Source of the DNA: Luteimonas sp. JM171 | GTDB lineage: Bacteria; Pseudomonadota; Gammaproteobacteria; Xanthomonadales; Xanthomonadaceae | Direction of reading: 5' to 3' | NCBI RefSeq assembly: GCF_001717465.1 | Contig: NZ_CP017074.1 | Coordinates: 553,162 to 617,161, forward strand | Length of the DNA: 64,000 nucleotides | Shown here: piece after piece, positions 8,746 through 17,208 of the stretch | Numbering within the stretch: the stretch's first letter is position 1 | Layout: every line of letters starts with the position of its first letter | The notes under the pieces: model-generated | The model's input: the letters and a program-made list of their open reading frames with translations, nothing else | Told to the model about the DNA's origin: nothing | The model's database searches: none | Translations under genes and position numbers: made by a program

Positions 8746-9202
8746 CCGCGCCCGGCAATCCGCGGCACGGCGCGTTTGCTTGGCCGGCGGTCGGCCCTTC
8801 TACGTCGGAATTGCGCGGGAACAGGCTTTGGCGCGCAGACATCGACGTGAGCCCGCAGACCACCCCGCCCGGCGTACCGGGCAGCCGCAGGTGCGTTCGT
8901 TCGGCCTTGGCACATGGGAGACACCGCCTACGGGCCCGTGGTCGCCACCCGGTACTCGGCCAATGGCACCGTGCTCGCGAAGCTCTGCGGCAAGGGCATC
9001 TCGCATCGCCTGTGAGTCATCGCACCGGCGCCGGTCGCCTCCAGCCACAGATGGCCGGCGCGGCGACGAGGGCACGCCGCCGCGGGCCGGGATGGCGTGG
9101 CAGCGGCGTGCTCACGCCCTGATTACGGTAACTTAGGCACTTCTTCCAGGCAGCGATCCGAACCCGTCGGTCGATGCATCCTGCAGTGGCCGCCCGATAT
9201 CC
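8746..9202. other. Largely empty intergenic stretch between nrdJ and the protease gene
   Basis: These 457 bp hold no convincing full-length gene on either strand. The only coding-like signal is the short frame at 8914-9015, listed separately. No tRNA, hairpin terminator or repeat was seen. The promoter of the downstream protease gene must lie in the last part, but no clear -35/-10 pair or extracytoplasmic-stress (RpoE-type) promoter was found. Confidence 0.6.
8914..9015 (+). CDS. Possible small ORF or remnant of a decayed gene
   Basis: A 33-codon frame starting MGDTAYGPVVATRYS and ending LCGKGISHRL has G or C at about 30 of 33 third positions, a coding-like signature. The same frame upstream is interrupted by a TGA at 8848 and loses that bias. 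It could be the 3' remnant of a lost gene or a small protein. I recognise no family, and there is no good ribosome site before the ATG. Confidence 0.25.
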   Translation: MGDTAYGPVVATRYSANGTVLAKLCGKGISHRL

Positions 9203-10690
9203 ATGAAGAGCCCCGCGCGACTTGTCCTTGCCCTGGTGGCCGCCGCCGCGTTTGGCGGCCTGGTGGCGACCGGCCTGCACCTGGGCCTGCAATCGCAGGC
9301 CCAGGCGGAAACCCCTGCACAGGCAGATGCCCTGCCGCCCCTGTTCCACACCGCCGCCAGCGATGTGGCCGTCTCCGGCTTGCCCGCGGCGGTGGATGGC
9401 CAGCCGCTGCCGTCGCTCGCGCCGATGCTCGAGCGGGTCATTCCGGCAGTGGTCAGCGTGCACACCCGCCAGCGCGTGCGCACGCGCAGCCCGTTCGGCG
9501 ACGACCCGTTCTTCCGCCGCATGTTCCCGGAGCTGTCGCAGGAGCGGATCGCCGAATCGCTGGGATCGGGGGTGATCGTGGATGCGGCGCGCGGGCTGGT
9601 GCTCACCAACCACCACGTGATCGAGGTGGCCCAGGGCGCGGAGTCGGCGACGGTATCGGTGACGCTCAGCGACGGGCGCACGCTCGACGCCGAGTTCATC
9701 GGCTCCGATCCGGAAACCGATGTCGCCCTGATGCGCATCCCTGCCGAGGACCTGACCGCCGTGCCGCTGGCCGACAGCCGCACGCTGCAGGTTGGAGACT
9801 TCGTGGTGGCGGTGGGCAACCCGTTCGGCTTCAGCCAGACCGTCACCTCGGGGATCGTGTCGGCGGTGGGGCGCAGCAACGTGCCGGGCGTGGGCTACCA
9901 GAATTTCATCCAGACCGACGCCTCCATCAACCCGGGCAATTCCGGCGGCGCCCTGGTCAACCTGCGCGGCGAGCTGGTGGGCATCAACACCGCAAGCTTC
10001 AACGTCCAGGGCAGCATGGCCGGCAACATCGGGCTGGGGTTCGCCATCCCCTCCAACCTTGCGGGCAGCGTGATGCGCCAGCTCTATGCGACCGGAGAAG
10101 TGCGACGCGGCACGCTGGGCGTGGACACCCAGACCCTGGACGAACGGATTGCGCGCGGCCTGGGCCTGGACGCGAACACCCGCGGCGCGGTCATCACCCG
10201 CGTGCACCCGGGCTCGTCCGGTGCCGAAGCGGGGCTGCGCCCAGGGGACGTCATCGTTGCCGCGAACGGCCAGCGCATCGACAACAGCGAATCGCTGCGC
10301 AATTTCCAGGGCCTGCAGCCGGTGGATACGGCGGTCTCGCTGGAGGTACTGCGCGAAGGCGACACGCTCACGGTGAGCGCCAGCCTGCGCGAAATCCCCC
10401 GCGATGGCGCGAGCTATGACCCGCGGCTGGCCGGCGCGGTGCTTGCCGACCTGCCGGAGGCGCTGCGCCGCAGCGCCGGGGACCGGGTGAGCGGGGTCCG
10501 GATCGAGAGCGTGGAACCCGGCAGCCGCGCCGCCCGCAACGGCCTGCGCGCCGGCGACCTGATCCTGGCCTCCTCGGGCGGCCCGTTCCGGGATCTCGCC
10601 GGCTTCCGCGCGGCCCTGTCCGAGTCACCCGACGATCTGATCCTGGTGATCCAGCGCGGCTCCAGCCGCGGGCCGGTCCGGCTGCAGTAG
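9203..10690 (+). CDS. degP: Do-family periplasmic serine protease/chaperone (DegP/HtrA type)
   Basis: This 495-residue protein belongs to the HtrA family, which degrades or refolds misfolded envelope proteins. An N-terminal signal sequence (MKSPARLVLALVAAAAFGG, ending near AQAE) sends it to the periplasm. The trypsin-like domain shows the full catalytic triad: His138 in TNHHVI, Asp173 in ETDVAL and Ser247 in NPGNSGG. Two PDZ domains follow: one near residues 290-390 (RGTLGVDTQTL...) and a second, shorter one near 420-490 (VSGVRIESVEPGSRAARNGL). The gap before the gene is long, and the ribosome site before this ATG is weak. The gene stands alone; the next operon starts 81 bp downstream. Confidence 0.95.
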   Translation: MKSPARLVLALVAAAAFGGLVATGLHLGLQSQAQAETPAQADALPPLFHTAASDVAVSGLPAAVDGQPLPSLAPMLERVIPAVVSVHTRQRVRTRSPFGDDPFFRRMFPELSQERIAESLGSGVIVDAARGLVLTNHHVIEVAQGAESATVSVTLSDGRTLDAEFIGSDPETDVALMRIPAEDLTAVPLADSRTLQVGDFVVAVGNPFGFSQTVTSGIVSAVGRSNVPGVGYQNFIQTDASINPGNSGGALVNLRGELVGINTASFNVQGSMAGNIGLGFAIPSNLAGSVMRQLYATGEVRRGTLGVDTQTLDERIARGLGLDANTRGAVITRVHPGSSGAEAGLRPGDVIVAANGQRIDNSESLRNFQGLQPVDTAVSLEVLREGDTLTVSASLREIPRDGASYDPRLAGAVLADLPEALRRSAGDRVSGVRIESVEPGSRAARNGLRAGDLILASSGGPFRDLAGFRAALSESPDDLILVIQRGSSRGPVRLQ

Positions 10691-10771
10691 GCGCACGCTC
10701 GCATGCCCTGCACATGGGCTGCGGCACGCTCTGGCTTCCCTCCTCCCATCCACCCGACAGGAGATCCGTTG

Positions 10772-11131
10772 ATGAACACCCCTTCTTCCACCGAATCGGT
10801 CAAGTCCAACCTCGGCGAAGCCGGCAGCCATCTCAAGCAGGCGGCCCACGACGCGGGCGATGCGGTGCGTGGCGCCGCCAGTGCCGCCAGCGAGGAACTC
10901 AAGCTTGGCCGCGCCAACGTCAAGGGTGACCTCGCCGACAGCGCCCTGTCGGGCCTGGGCGCGATCGAGGACCTGGGCCAGGCGGGCCGGGAGCAGCTCG
11001 ACCAGGTGATGGACAAGAGCCGCGACCTGGTGGACAGCGCCGCCGACCTGATCCGCGAACGCCCGCTGGCCTCTTTCGGCGTTGCCTTCGCCGCCGGCTG
11101 GATCATCGCCAAGCTGGCCCGCAGCCGGTAA
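10772..11131 (+). CDS. DUF883 family membrane protein (YqjD/ElaB-like)
   Basis: This 119-residue protein has the layout of the DUF883 family: a charged, mostly helical N-terminal region rich in Ala, Lys and Glu, then a C-terminal hydrophobic segment (RERPLASFGVAFAAGWIIAKLA). In E. coli the relatives YqjD, ElaB and YgaM anchor ribosomes to the inner membrane in stationary phase; that role is inferred here. ACAGGAG lies 8 nt before the ATG, which favours this start over a longer upstream frame. It is the first gene of a three-gene cluster whose next member starts 9 bp downstream, the same arrangement as yqjD-yqjE. Confidence 0.85.
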   Translation: MNTPSSTESVKSNLGEAGSHLKQAAHDAGDAVRGAASAASEELKLGRANVKGDLADSALSGLGAIEDLGQAGREQLDQVMDKSRDLVDSAADLIRERPLASFGVAFAAGWIIAKLARSR

Positions 11132-11140
11132 CCGGGTGCC

Positions 11141-11653
11141 GTGACCGATACGCAGCCCGACAACGCCGGCGACGCCGGCGTGGATCAGGGGCCGCCGCCG
11201 CATCTGGATGAAAGCGTCCGCAGGGTCGCCGCGGCCGGCCGCGAGACCCTCGGCGCCAACCGCGACACCCTGCGCGCCCTGCGCCTGCTGGTGGGCGCAG
11301 ACCTGGCGCTTGCACGCGGCGCAGTCGCGCGCGCGCTGCCGTGGGCCGCGATGGCGCTGGTGTTCGCGCTGTCGACCTGGCTGTCCCTGCTTGCAGTCCT
11401 GGTCACTGCCTTCAACGCAGCGGGCCTGGGGTGGCTGGCGTCCACCGCACTGGCAGCGGTTGTTTCGCTCGTGGCCACCGGCCTGGCCGCCTGGCGCATG
11501 GCCGCCTATCTCAGGCATGCCGGGCTGCAGGCCACCCGCAGGCAGCTGTCACGCCTTCGCCTGCGCACGGATGACGGCAGCGGTGATGGCGACGACGGTC
11601 AGGACCACGGGACCCGGCCGGTGCCGGCCCGCCCCGAGGGGGTATCCACATGA
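11141..11653 (+). CDS. Phage holin family / YqjE-like inner-membrane protein
   Basis: The 170-residue protein has a hydrophilic N-terminus, two adjacent hydrophobic helices (LPWAAMALVFALSTWLSLLA and STALAAVVSLVATGLAAW) joined by a short loop, and an acidic tail. This is the profile of the YqjE/holin-X family, small membrane proteins of unknown function usually found beside DUF883 genes. The start is a GTG 9 bp after the previous stop, with no strong ribosome site, suggesting translational coupling. Its stop overlaps the next start (ATGA). No lytic role is implied, as there is no phage context. Confidence 0.8.
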   Translation: MTDTQPDNAGDAGVDQGPPPHLDESVRRVAAAGRETLGANRDTLRALRLLVGADLALARGAVARALPWAAMALVFALSTWLSLLAVLVTAFNAAGLGWLASTALAAVVSLVATGLAAWRMAAYLRHAGLQATRRQLSRLRLRTDDGSGDGDDGQDHGTRPVPARPEGVST

Positions 11654-12081
11654 GCTTTGCCCATCTCAAGCGACGCGTCGAACGCGGCGAGGCGCTGGTT
11701 GAAGGCCGGGTGCAGCAGGCCAACGAGACCCAGGCGCGGCTGAAACGCGAATGGATCGCGGCGTGGACGCCGCTGCGCATCGTCGCCGCGGGCCTCGGTG
11801 CCGGCCTGGTAACAGGCCGCCTGCATCCGGAGAAGGCGATCAGCAGGATCGGCAAGGTTGCCGGGCCCGGTTCGATCCAGTTCCTCACTTCCGCGGTCGG
11901 CCTGGTCGGGTCGATCCAGGCGGCCATGGCTGCAATGGCCACCAGCGGCGCGGTCAAGGCCGCGGCGGACACCGCCGATGAAGCGGTCGGGGAAGCGGCG
12001 CAAACCGCCGGCCAGGCCGCCGATGCAGCGCGCGCCAAGGCTGGGACCGAAGGGGCTGCCCCCGAAGTTCCCGAACGCTGA
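11650..12081 (+). CDS. Small membrane protein, third gene of the yqjD/yqjE-type cluster
   Basis: The frame encodes 143 residues and starts within the stop of the preceding gene (4-bp ATGA overlap), so translation is likely coupled. A basic N-terminal helix (HLKRRVERGEALVEGRVQQ) precedes a glycine/alanine-rich weakly hydrophobic middle (LRIVAAGLGAGLVTG and FLTSAVGLVGSIQAAMAAM) and an Ala-rich acidic tail. Its position corresponds to yqjK in enterobacteria, but sequence similarity is not evident and I do not assign a function. It probably acts at the inner membrane with the two preceding proteins. Confidence 0.75.
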   Translation: MSFAHLKRRVERGEALVEGRVQQANETQARLKREWIAAWTPLRIVAAGLGAGLVTGRLHPEKAISRIGKVAGPGSIQFLTSAVGLVGSIQAAMAAMATSGAVKAAADTADEAVGEAAQTAGQAADAARAKAGTEGAAPEVPER

Positions 12082-12089
12082 GTCCGGCC

Positions 12090-13184
12090 ATGGGCACGCC
12101 GGCCGCGCACCACCCTTCCACCGACGGCCCCGCATCCGAGCCGGAGCGCCCGCGGGCCTCACTGGCCGTGGTGGTGCTGGCGACGCTTGCCATGCTGTTT
12201 GCCGCGTGGGCGGCGCGCGAGGTGCTGGTGCCGGTGCTGCTGGCAATGTTCCTCGCCCTCATTGCCAGCCCGCTGATCCGCGGCCTGCGCCGGCTGCACA
12301 TCCCCATCTTCGTGGGTGCCGCGCTGGTGCTGGTGGCCGGCCTGGCCCTGGCGGTCATGCTCGGCCGCCAGCTGGTCGCGCCGGCCGCCGAGTGGATGCA
12401 GCAGCTGCCCAGCGAACTGCAGCTGCTCACGCCCAAGCTGCAGCAGGTCACGGCCCCGATGCAGCAGGCCAGCGAGGCCGCCGCCAGCGTCGCCCGCGCA
12501 GCGGCCGACGGCGACGGTCCGCAGCTGGAAGTGGTGGCGGTGCGCGAGGAAGACCCGTGGGAGCGGCTGGCGGCCACCCCGCGCATGGCGCTGTCGGTGC
12601 TGGCCGTGGTGCTGCTGACGTTCTTCTTCATGGTGTATGGCGAACGGTTGCAGCGCCACGCCATCGCCCTGATGCCGCACCGCTACCAGAAGCGGGTGAC
12701 GCTGGAGATCCTGCAGGGGCTTGAGCGCGAGGTCTCGCGCTACATCCTCACCATCACCATCATCAATACCGCCCTGGGCCTGGCCGTGGCCGGCGCGCTG
12801 TACCTGATCGGGCTGAGCCTTCCCAATGCGCTGCTGTGGGGCACGCTGGTGGGACTGCTCAACTATGCGCCGTACGTGGGCGCGTTCCTGGCGGCCAGCG
12901 CGCTGCTGCTGATGGGCCTGATCGTCTGGGACGACCTCGGCCAGTCGCTGTTGCCGGTGGCGTCCTATCTGGTGCTGCAGGGCATCGAGGGCCAGCTGGT
13001 GACGCCAATCGTGGTGGGTCAGCGGATGGCGCTCTCGCCCCTGCTGCTGGTGCTCTCACTGATGCTGTTCGGCTTCCTGTGGGGATTCGTGGGCCTGCTG
13101 CTGGCGGTGCCGCTGCTGGTCTGCGCCAAGATGGTGCTGGGCCGGATCGAAGGGCTGGAGCGCTGGGCGCGGCTGCTGGAATGA
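12090..13184 (+). CDS. AI-2E family transporter (PerM/YdiK-type membrane protein)
   Basis: This 364-residue polytopic membrane protein belongs to the AI-2E/PerM family. Members have been linked to autoinducer-2 export or Na+(Li+)/H+ exchange, and the substrate here is unknown. Hydrophobic helices occur near residues 28-80, 170-190 and 215-355, with a soluble stretch around residues 85-165. Characteristic blocks include FMVYGERLQRHA, LWGTLVGLLNYAPYVGAFL and the late motif QGIEGQLVTPIVVGQRMALSP. It starts 8 bp after the preceding small gene with no clear ribosome site, so it probably belongs to the same transcript. About 50 bp separate its end from the HAD gene. Confidence 0.9.
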   Translation: MGTPAAHHPSTDGPASEPERPRASLAVVVLATLAMLFAAWAAREVLVPVLLAMFLALIASPLIRGLRRLHIPIFVGAALVLVAGLALAVMLGRQLVAPAAEWMQQLPSELQLLTPKLQQVTAPMQQASEAAASVARAAADGDGPQLEVVAVREEDPWERLAATPRMALSVLAVVLLTFFFMVYGERLQRHAIALMPHRYQKRVTLEILQGLEREVSRYILTITIINTALGLAVAGALYLIGLSLPNALLWGTLVGLLNYAPYVGAFLAASALLLMGLIVWDDLGQSLLPVASYLVLQGIEGQLVTPIVVGQRMALSPLLLVLSLMLFGFLWGFVGLLLAVPLLVCAKMVLGRIEGLERWARLLE

Positions 13185-13232
13185 TCCGTTGCGGCGGCCT
13201 GGGACATGCGGGGCCTTGCGTAGAATGGATGC

Positions 13233-13952
13233 ATGCACTTCCCCATCCGTGCCGTCACCCTCGACCTGGACGACACCGTGTGGCCGTTCGCGCCCATTGG
13301 CGAGCGGATCGAGCAGGCGCTCGACGCATGGCTGCGCCTGCACGCGCCGCGCACGGCCGAGCGTTTCCCGATCCCGGCCATGCGCCGGCTGCGCGACCAG
13401 GTATATGCCGGGCATCCGCACCTGGCCCATGACATGTCCGCCCTGCGCCGGCTCACCATCGAGCGCGCACTGCGCGAGGCCGGCGACGACCTCGGCCACG
13501 TCGAGGCCGCCTACGAGGCGTTCTTCGCGGCGCGCAACCAGGTCGACCTGTATCCCGACAGCGAGGACGCGCTGAAGCGGATCGCAGCGCGGGTGCCCAT
13601 CGCCGCCGTCACCAACGGCAATGCCGATCTGGGCCGGATCGGCCTGCGGCACCATTTCGCCTTCCAGCTGGGCGCGGGCGAACACGGCAAGGCCAAGCCC
13701 TCGGCCTGCATCTTCCACGCCGCCTGCGAGCGGCTGCACTGCGAGCACGGCCACGTGCTGCACGTCGGCGACCACATTGAATCCGACGTGGCAGGCGCCG
13801 CGCGCGCGGGCCTGCGCACCTGCTGGATCAATCGCGACGGACGCACGTGGCGGCATGACCACATCACCCCGGACCTGGAGTTCGACAGCCTGGCCGGCCT
13901 GGCCGACTGGATCGAAGCCCGCTCCCCACAGGACAGGAGTACCAACGCATGA
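13233..13952 (+). CDS. HAD-superfamily phosphatase (YigB-like)
   Basis: The 239-residue protein carries the four HAD motifs: DLDDT near the N-terminus (nucleophile aspartate), the threonine of AVTNGNAD, the lysine of GKAKPS, and GDHIESD with its metal-binding acidic residues. It most resembles the YigB group, whose E. coli member dephosphorylates the riboflavin intermediate 5-amino-6-(5-phosphoribitylamino)uracil; the true substrate here is not proven. A TAGAAT -10 box at 13221-13226 ends only 6 bp before the ATG, so the message may be leaderless or nearly so. The gene overlaps the following aminopeptidase by 4 bp (ATGA). Confidence 0.88.
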   Translation: MHFPIRAVTLDLDDTVWPFAPIGERIEQALDAWLRLHAPRTAERFPIPAMRRLRDQVYAGHPHLAHDMSALRRLTIERALREAGDDLGHVEAAYEAFFAARNQVDLYPDSEDALKRIAARVPIAAVTNGNADLGRIGLRHHFAFQLGAGEHGKAKPSACIFHAACERLHCEHGHVLHVGDHIESDVAGAARAGLRTCWINRDGRTWRHDHITPDLEFDSLAGLADWIEARSPQDRSTNA

Positions 13953-15322
13953 CCCTTCCCCCCGCCCTGACCGCCAGCGGCGACGCCAGCGCGGCCCGCC
14001 CGCTCCACCTGCTCGATCGCGACGCCCTGCCCGACTGGCTCGGAAAGCAGCCGCAGCAGGTGCGCGACTGGGTGGCGGCGCACGCCTTCGACGCCTCGCC
14101 CGGCGCGTGGCTCACGCTGCCCGGCGACGACGCCGGCCCCGCGGCGATCCTGGGTGTGGGCGATCGGCTGGACCCGTTCTCCTATGCGCACGCCCCATTC
14201 TCGCTGCCCGCCGGCGACTGGCGGCCGGCGGAAGCCCTCAATGGCGACGAGCAGGCGGCGCTGGCGCTGGGCTGGGGCCTGGGCAGCTACCGCTTCGACC
14301 GCTACTGCAAGGCCCCGCGCGATCCGGCCCGGCTGGCGATCGATGTGGACGCCGATACCACCGCGGTGATCAGCGCCTGCCGGCGCGTGCGTGACCTGGT
14401 CAACACCCCGACCCAGGAGATGGGCCCGGCGGAGCTTGAGGCCGCCGCGCGCGAACTGGCCGACGCCCACGGCGGGCAGCTGGAGAGCATCGTTGGCGAG
14501 GAGCTGCTGGAGCGGAACTTCCCCGCCATCCACGCGGTGGGCCGCGCCTCGCACCGCGCCCCGCGGCTCTTGCACCTGACCTGGGGCAAGCAAGGCGATC
14601 CGCTGCTGGCGCTGGTGGGCAAGGGCGTGTGCTTTGACACCGGCGGTCTCAACATCAAGCCCTCCGAGGGCATGCGCAACATGAAGAAGGACATGGGCGG
14701 CGCTGCCCACGCGCTGGCGCTGGCCGGCCTGGTCATGGCGCGCGGCCTGCCAGTCAGGCTGTCGCTGCTGGTTCCCGCCGTGGAAAACGCGATCGGCCCG
14801 GACGCCTTCCGCCCGGGCGAGGTGGTTGCAACGCGCAAGGGCATCAGCGTGGAGATCGACAACACCGACGCCGAGGGGCGCGTGGTGCTGGCCGACGCCC
14901 TCGCCTATGCGGGCGAATCCTCGCCCGACCTGCTGATCGACTTCGCCACCCTCACCGGCGCCGCCCGGATCGCGCTGGGCCCGGACCTGCCGGCGCTCTA
15001 CAGCAACGACGACGCGGTGGCCGCGGCCTGGCTCAAGGCGGGCAACGACCACCGCGATCCTGTTTGGCGGATGCCGCTGTGGCGCCCGTACCTGCGCTAC
15101 CTCACCAGCCGCGTGGCCGACATCGCCAACGCGGGCTCGCGCATGGCCGGCTCGGTGACCGCGGCGCTGTACCTGGAGCGGTTCGTCCCGGAGGCCACCC
15201 CCTGGGCGCACCTTGATGTCTTCGCCTGGAACGACAGCGAACGTCCCGGGCGCCCGGTCGGCGGCGAGGCGCAGGGGCTGCGGGCGGCCTGGGCGATGCT
15301 CAAGGCGCGCTACGGAGGCTGA
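13949..15322 (+). CDS. Leucyl aminopeptidase family (M17) metallopeptidase
   Basis: This 457-residue cytosolic enzyme releases N-terminal amino acids from peptides using two metal ions. The C-terminal catalytic domain has the M17 signature NTDAEGRV, the metal/lysine block VGKGVCFDTGGLNIKPS, and KKDMGGAAHALALAG. The N-terminal region (about residues 1-140) is the variable macro-like domain. It is shorter than PepA and closer to the short M17 paralogues often annotated only as leucyl aminopeptidase family. AGGAG lies about 9 nt before the ATG, which overlaps the HAD stop. Peptide turnover is its probable role; DNA-binding functions known for PepA should not be assumed. Confidence 0.93.
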   Translation: MTLPPALTASGDASAARPLHLLDRDALPDWLGKQPQQVRDWVAAHAFDASPGAWLTLPGDDAGPAAILGVGDRLDPFSYAHAPFSLPAGDWRPAEALNGDEQAALALGWGLGSYRFDRYCKAPRDPARLAIDVDADTTAVISACRRVRDLVNTPTQEMGPAELEAAARELADAHGGQLESIVGEELLERNFPAIHAVGRASHRAPRLLHLTWGKQGDPLLALVGKGVCFDTGGLNIKPSEGMRNMKKDMGGAAHALALAGLVMARGLPVRLSLLVPAVENAIGPDAFRPGEVVATRKGISVEIDNTDAEGRVVLADALAYAGESSPDLLIDFATLTGAARIALGPDLPALYSNDDAVAAAWLKAGNDHRDPVWRMPLWRPYLRYLTSRVADIANAGSRMAGSVTAALYLERFVPEATPWAHLDVFAWNDSERPGRPVGGEAQGLRAAWAMLKARYGG

Positions 15323-15326
15323 AGAC

Positions 15327-16412
15327 ATGATCCGGGAAAGGGACTTCCCACGGCGCGCAATCTTCACCGGGCTCGCCTGCCTGGCGGTCCTTGCCAGTGC
15401 CTGCACCAGCCTGGAAACCCGCATCACCCGGCCCGGCAACCGCGCGCTCCTCGACGCCGGCCCGCTGGGGCAGATGGAATCCGCCCTGGGCATTGAGCGC
15501 CGGAGTTTCCAGGTGCCGGACGGGCCCGAGCTGTTCTACCGGGTCGTCGAGCCCATGGACTACGGTGCGCGATACCGCTTCACGCGCACCGGCGACAGCG
15601 TGCATTTCCGCTTCAACTTCGCCAATTCGCCGGACCGGCGGACGCCGGTGGATCCGGTCGGCACGGCGGTACTGCTGCACGGCTGGAGCATGGAGGGCAG
15701 TTCCATGCTGCCCTGGGCACTGGGCCTGGCGGGACACGGGTGGCGCGCGGTGGTGGTGGACCTCCGCGCGCATGGCGCGTCCAGCCCCGCGCCCGTCGGG
15801 TACGGACCGCGGGAAGGTGCCGATGTGGCGGCCCTGGTCGACGCGCTGCGCGAACGCGGGGAGGCTCCCGGTCGCCTGGTGCTGTTCGGTGTCTCCTACG
15901 GTGCCGTCGCGGGACTGTATGCGGCCGCGCTTTCCGACACCGGCACGTCGGATGCGGTGATTGCCATGTCACCCTTCACCAATGCCGCCAGCGGCATCCG
16001 CGGAATGATCAACGGCATCACCACCGAGCCCGGGCTCAGTCTCCGCAGCCGACTCGCCCTGGCCTATGCCCGAAGGCGCTATGACGACGCGCGGATTGAT
16101 CACGCCATCGCCGGAGCGGGCGAGCGGCTGGGGATTGACCTGGCCGGGATCGACGTCCGCCAGGCTGCCGCCGCGGTCGAAGCCTGCACGCTGCTGCTGC
16201 ACGGGACGGAGGACGGTTTCTTCCCGATGGAATCAGTGCAGTCGCTGGCCGATGCCGCGCCGCGCGGACAGCTGGTGGCGCTGCCCGGCGAAAGCCATTT
16301 CACCGCGCCCATGCGCATGGACTGGCTGGTTGAACCGCTCGCCCGGTGGCTGGAGCAAGTGGCCGATGCGCGCTGCCCCGGCTTCAACCTCCCGCCGGTG
16401 CCACAGGCGTAG
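15327..16412 (+). CDS. Lipoprotein alpha/beta hydrolase
   Basis: The 361-residue protein begins with a basic n-region and a lipobox-like CLAVLASAC, so it is probably lipid-anchored in the envelope. The hydrolase fold is supported by the oxyanion-region LLHGWSMEGSS, the nucleophile elbow GVSYG, a candidate acid in HGTEDGFFP and the catalytic histidine in PGESHF. Substrate is unknown (esterase, lipase or peptidase are all possible). The start was set at ATG 15327, preceded by GGAGG; the longer frame running back into the aminopeptidase gene is an artefact. It follows the aminopeptidase by 4 bp, and its end is 1 bp from the stop of the convergent pirin gene. Confidence 0.85.
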   Translation: MIRERDFPRRAIFTGLACLAVLASACTSLETRITRPGNRALLDAGPLGQMESALGIERRSFQVPDGPELFYRVVEPMDYGARYRFTRTGDSVHFRFNFANSPDRRTPVDPVGTAVLLHGWSMEGSSMLPWALGLAGHGWRAVVVDLRAHGASSPAPVGYGPREGADVAALVDALRERGEAPGRLVLFGVSYGAVAGLYAAALSDTGTSDAVIAMSPFTNAASGIRGMINGITTEPGLSLRSRLALAYARRRYDDARIDHAIAGAGERLGIDLAGIDVRQAAAAVEACTLLLHGTEDGFFPMESVQSLADAAPRGQLVALPGESHFTAPMRMDWLVEPLARWLEQVADARCPGFNLPPVPQA

Positions 16413-16413
16413 C

Positions 16414-17124
16414 TCAGCGCGGAAGGTCGAAGAGCAGGATGTCGGCCAACGGGCCAGCGCTCCCGGTGATCCGCAGTTCGCAGGATTCATCCGAGTAGCC
16501 GATGGCATCACCGCCGGCCAGAGCCTGGTCGCCGGCGCGGACCTGGCCCTGCACCACCTGGAGCCAGTAGCGACGGCCGGGCTGCAGCGGCAGGGCCGCC
16601 GATTCACCGTCGCCCAGCTGCACGCCCAGCAGCCTGGCGTCCTGCCGGATCGCCAGGCTGCCCTCGGCGCCGTCGGGTGAGGCCAGCAGGCCCCATTGCT
16701 CACGGCGCGCGGCCGGATCAAAAGCTTTCTGGGCGTAGTCGGGGGCGGCATTGAGGCGATCGGGCTGGATCCAGATCTGCAGGAAGTGCACCGGCTCGCT
16801 GTCCGACGCGTTGTACTCGCTGTGCTCGATGCCGTGCCCCGCGCTCATCCACTGCAGTTCGCCGGGGCGCAGGATCCCTTCGCTGCCGGTGCTGTCGCGA
16901 TGCGCCAGGCCGCCGGAGATGACGTAGCTGATGATCTCCATGTTGGCGTGCCCGTGCGGCGGGAAGCCGCCGCCGGGGGCGACCCGGTCCTCGTTGATCA
17001 CGCGCAGCGGCCCCCACCCCATCCACTGCGGGTCGTGGTAATGGCCGAAGGAGAAGCTGTGGCGGCTGTCGAGCCAGCCGGTGCGGACGTGGCCGCGCTC
17101 GGCGGCCGGACGGAGAACTTTCAT
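16414..17124 (-). CDS. Pirin family protein (YhhW-like)
   Basis: Pirins are bicupin metalloproteins; the E. coli relative YhhW has quercetin 2,3-dioxygenase activity in vitro, though the physiological substrate is unknown. The 236-residue protein shows the metal-binding signature in the N-terminal cupin: PPHGHANME supplies two histidines, and GHGIEHSE supplies the remaining His and Glu. Typical blocks include RTGWLDSRHSFSFGHYHDP at the start. The C-terminal cupin (residues about 140-236) lacks a metal site, as usual. It faces the lipoprotein hydrolase convergently, and its start is 84 bp from the end of the yceI gene. Confidence 0.92.
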   Translation of the reverse strand: MKVLRPAAERGHVRTGWLDSRHSFSFGHYHDPQWMGWGPLRVINEDRVAPGGGFPPHGHANMEIISYVISGGLAHRDSTGSEGILRPGELQWMSAGHGIEHSEYNASDSEPVHFLQIWIQPDRLNAAPDYAQKAFDPAARREQWGLLASPDGAEGSLAIRQDARLLGVQLGDGESAALPLQPGRRYWLQVVQGQVRAGDQALAGGDAIGYSDESCELRITGSAGPLADILLFDLPR

Positions 17125-17175
17125 CGTGGGGATATCGGTGGCGGGAGCGCGCGTGACGCGGCCCCGCGAGGGAGG

Positions 17176-17200
17176 CGGCCGGCGGGATTCCCGCCGGCCG
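17176..17200 (-). terminator. Strong hairpin after yceI (no U-tract)
   Basis: A near-perfect palindrome with 12-nt arms around a single central T (CGGCCGGCGGGA on the left) lies just downstream of the yceI stop and before the pirin gene on the minus strand. It lacks a T-run, so it may stabilise the yceI message or attenuate read-through rather than terminate cleanly. Confidence 0.4.
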
Positions 17201-17208
17201 GCGTTGGA

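Noticed and set aside
8455..8760. Cobalamin riboswitch upstream of nrdJa
   Set aside because: Expected because the enzyme needs B12, but no B12-box-like conserved core or branched helices were recognised by eye. A covariance-model search would be decisive.
9120..9202. RpoE-type stress promoter before the DegP-like protease
   Set aside because: GGCACTT near 9136 resembles a -35 of this type, but no matching -10 lies at a suitable distance.
11141..11653. Prophage holin
   Set aside because: The holin label reflects family naming. The gene lies in a yqjD/yqjE-type chromosomal cluster and no phage genes are present.
13511..15493. 660-codon minus-strand frame over the HAD and aminopeptidase genes
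   Set aside because: It is antisense to two recognised enzymes, and the deduced composition is implausible for a real protein.
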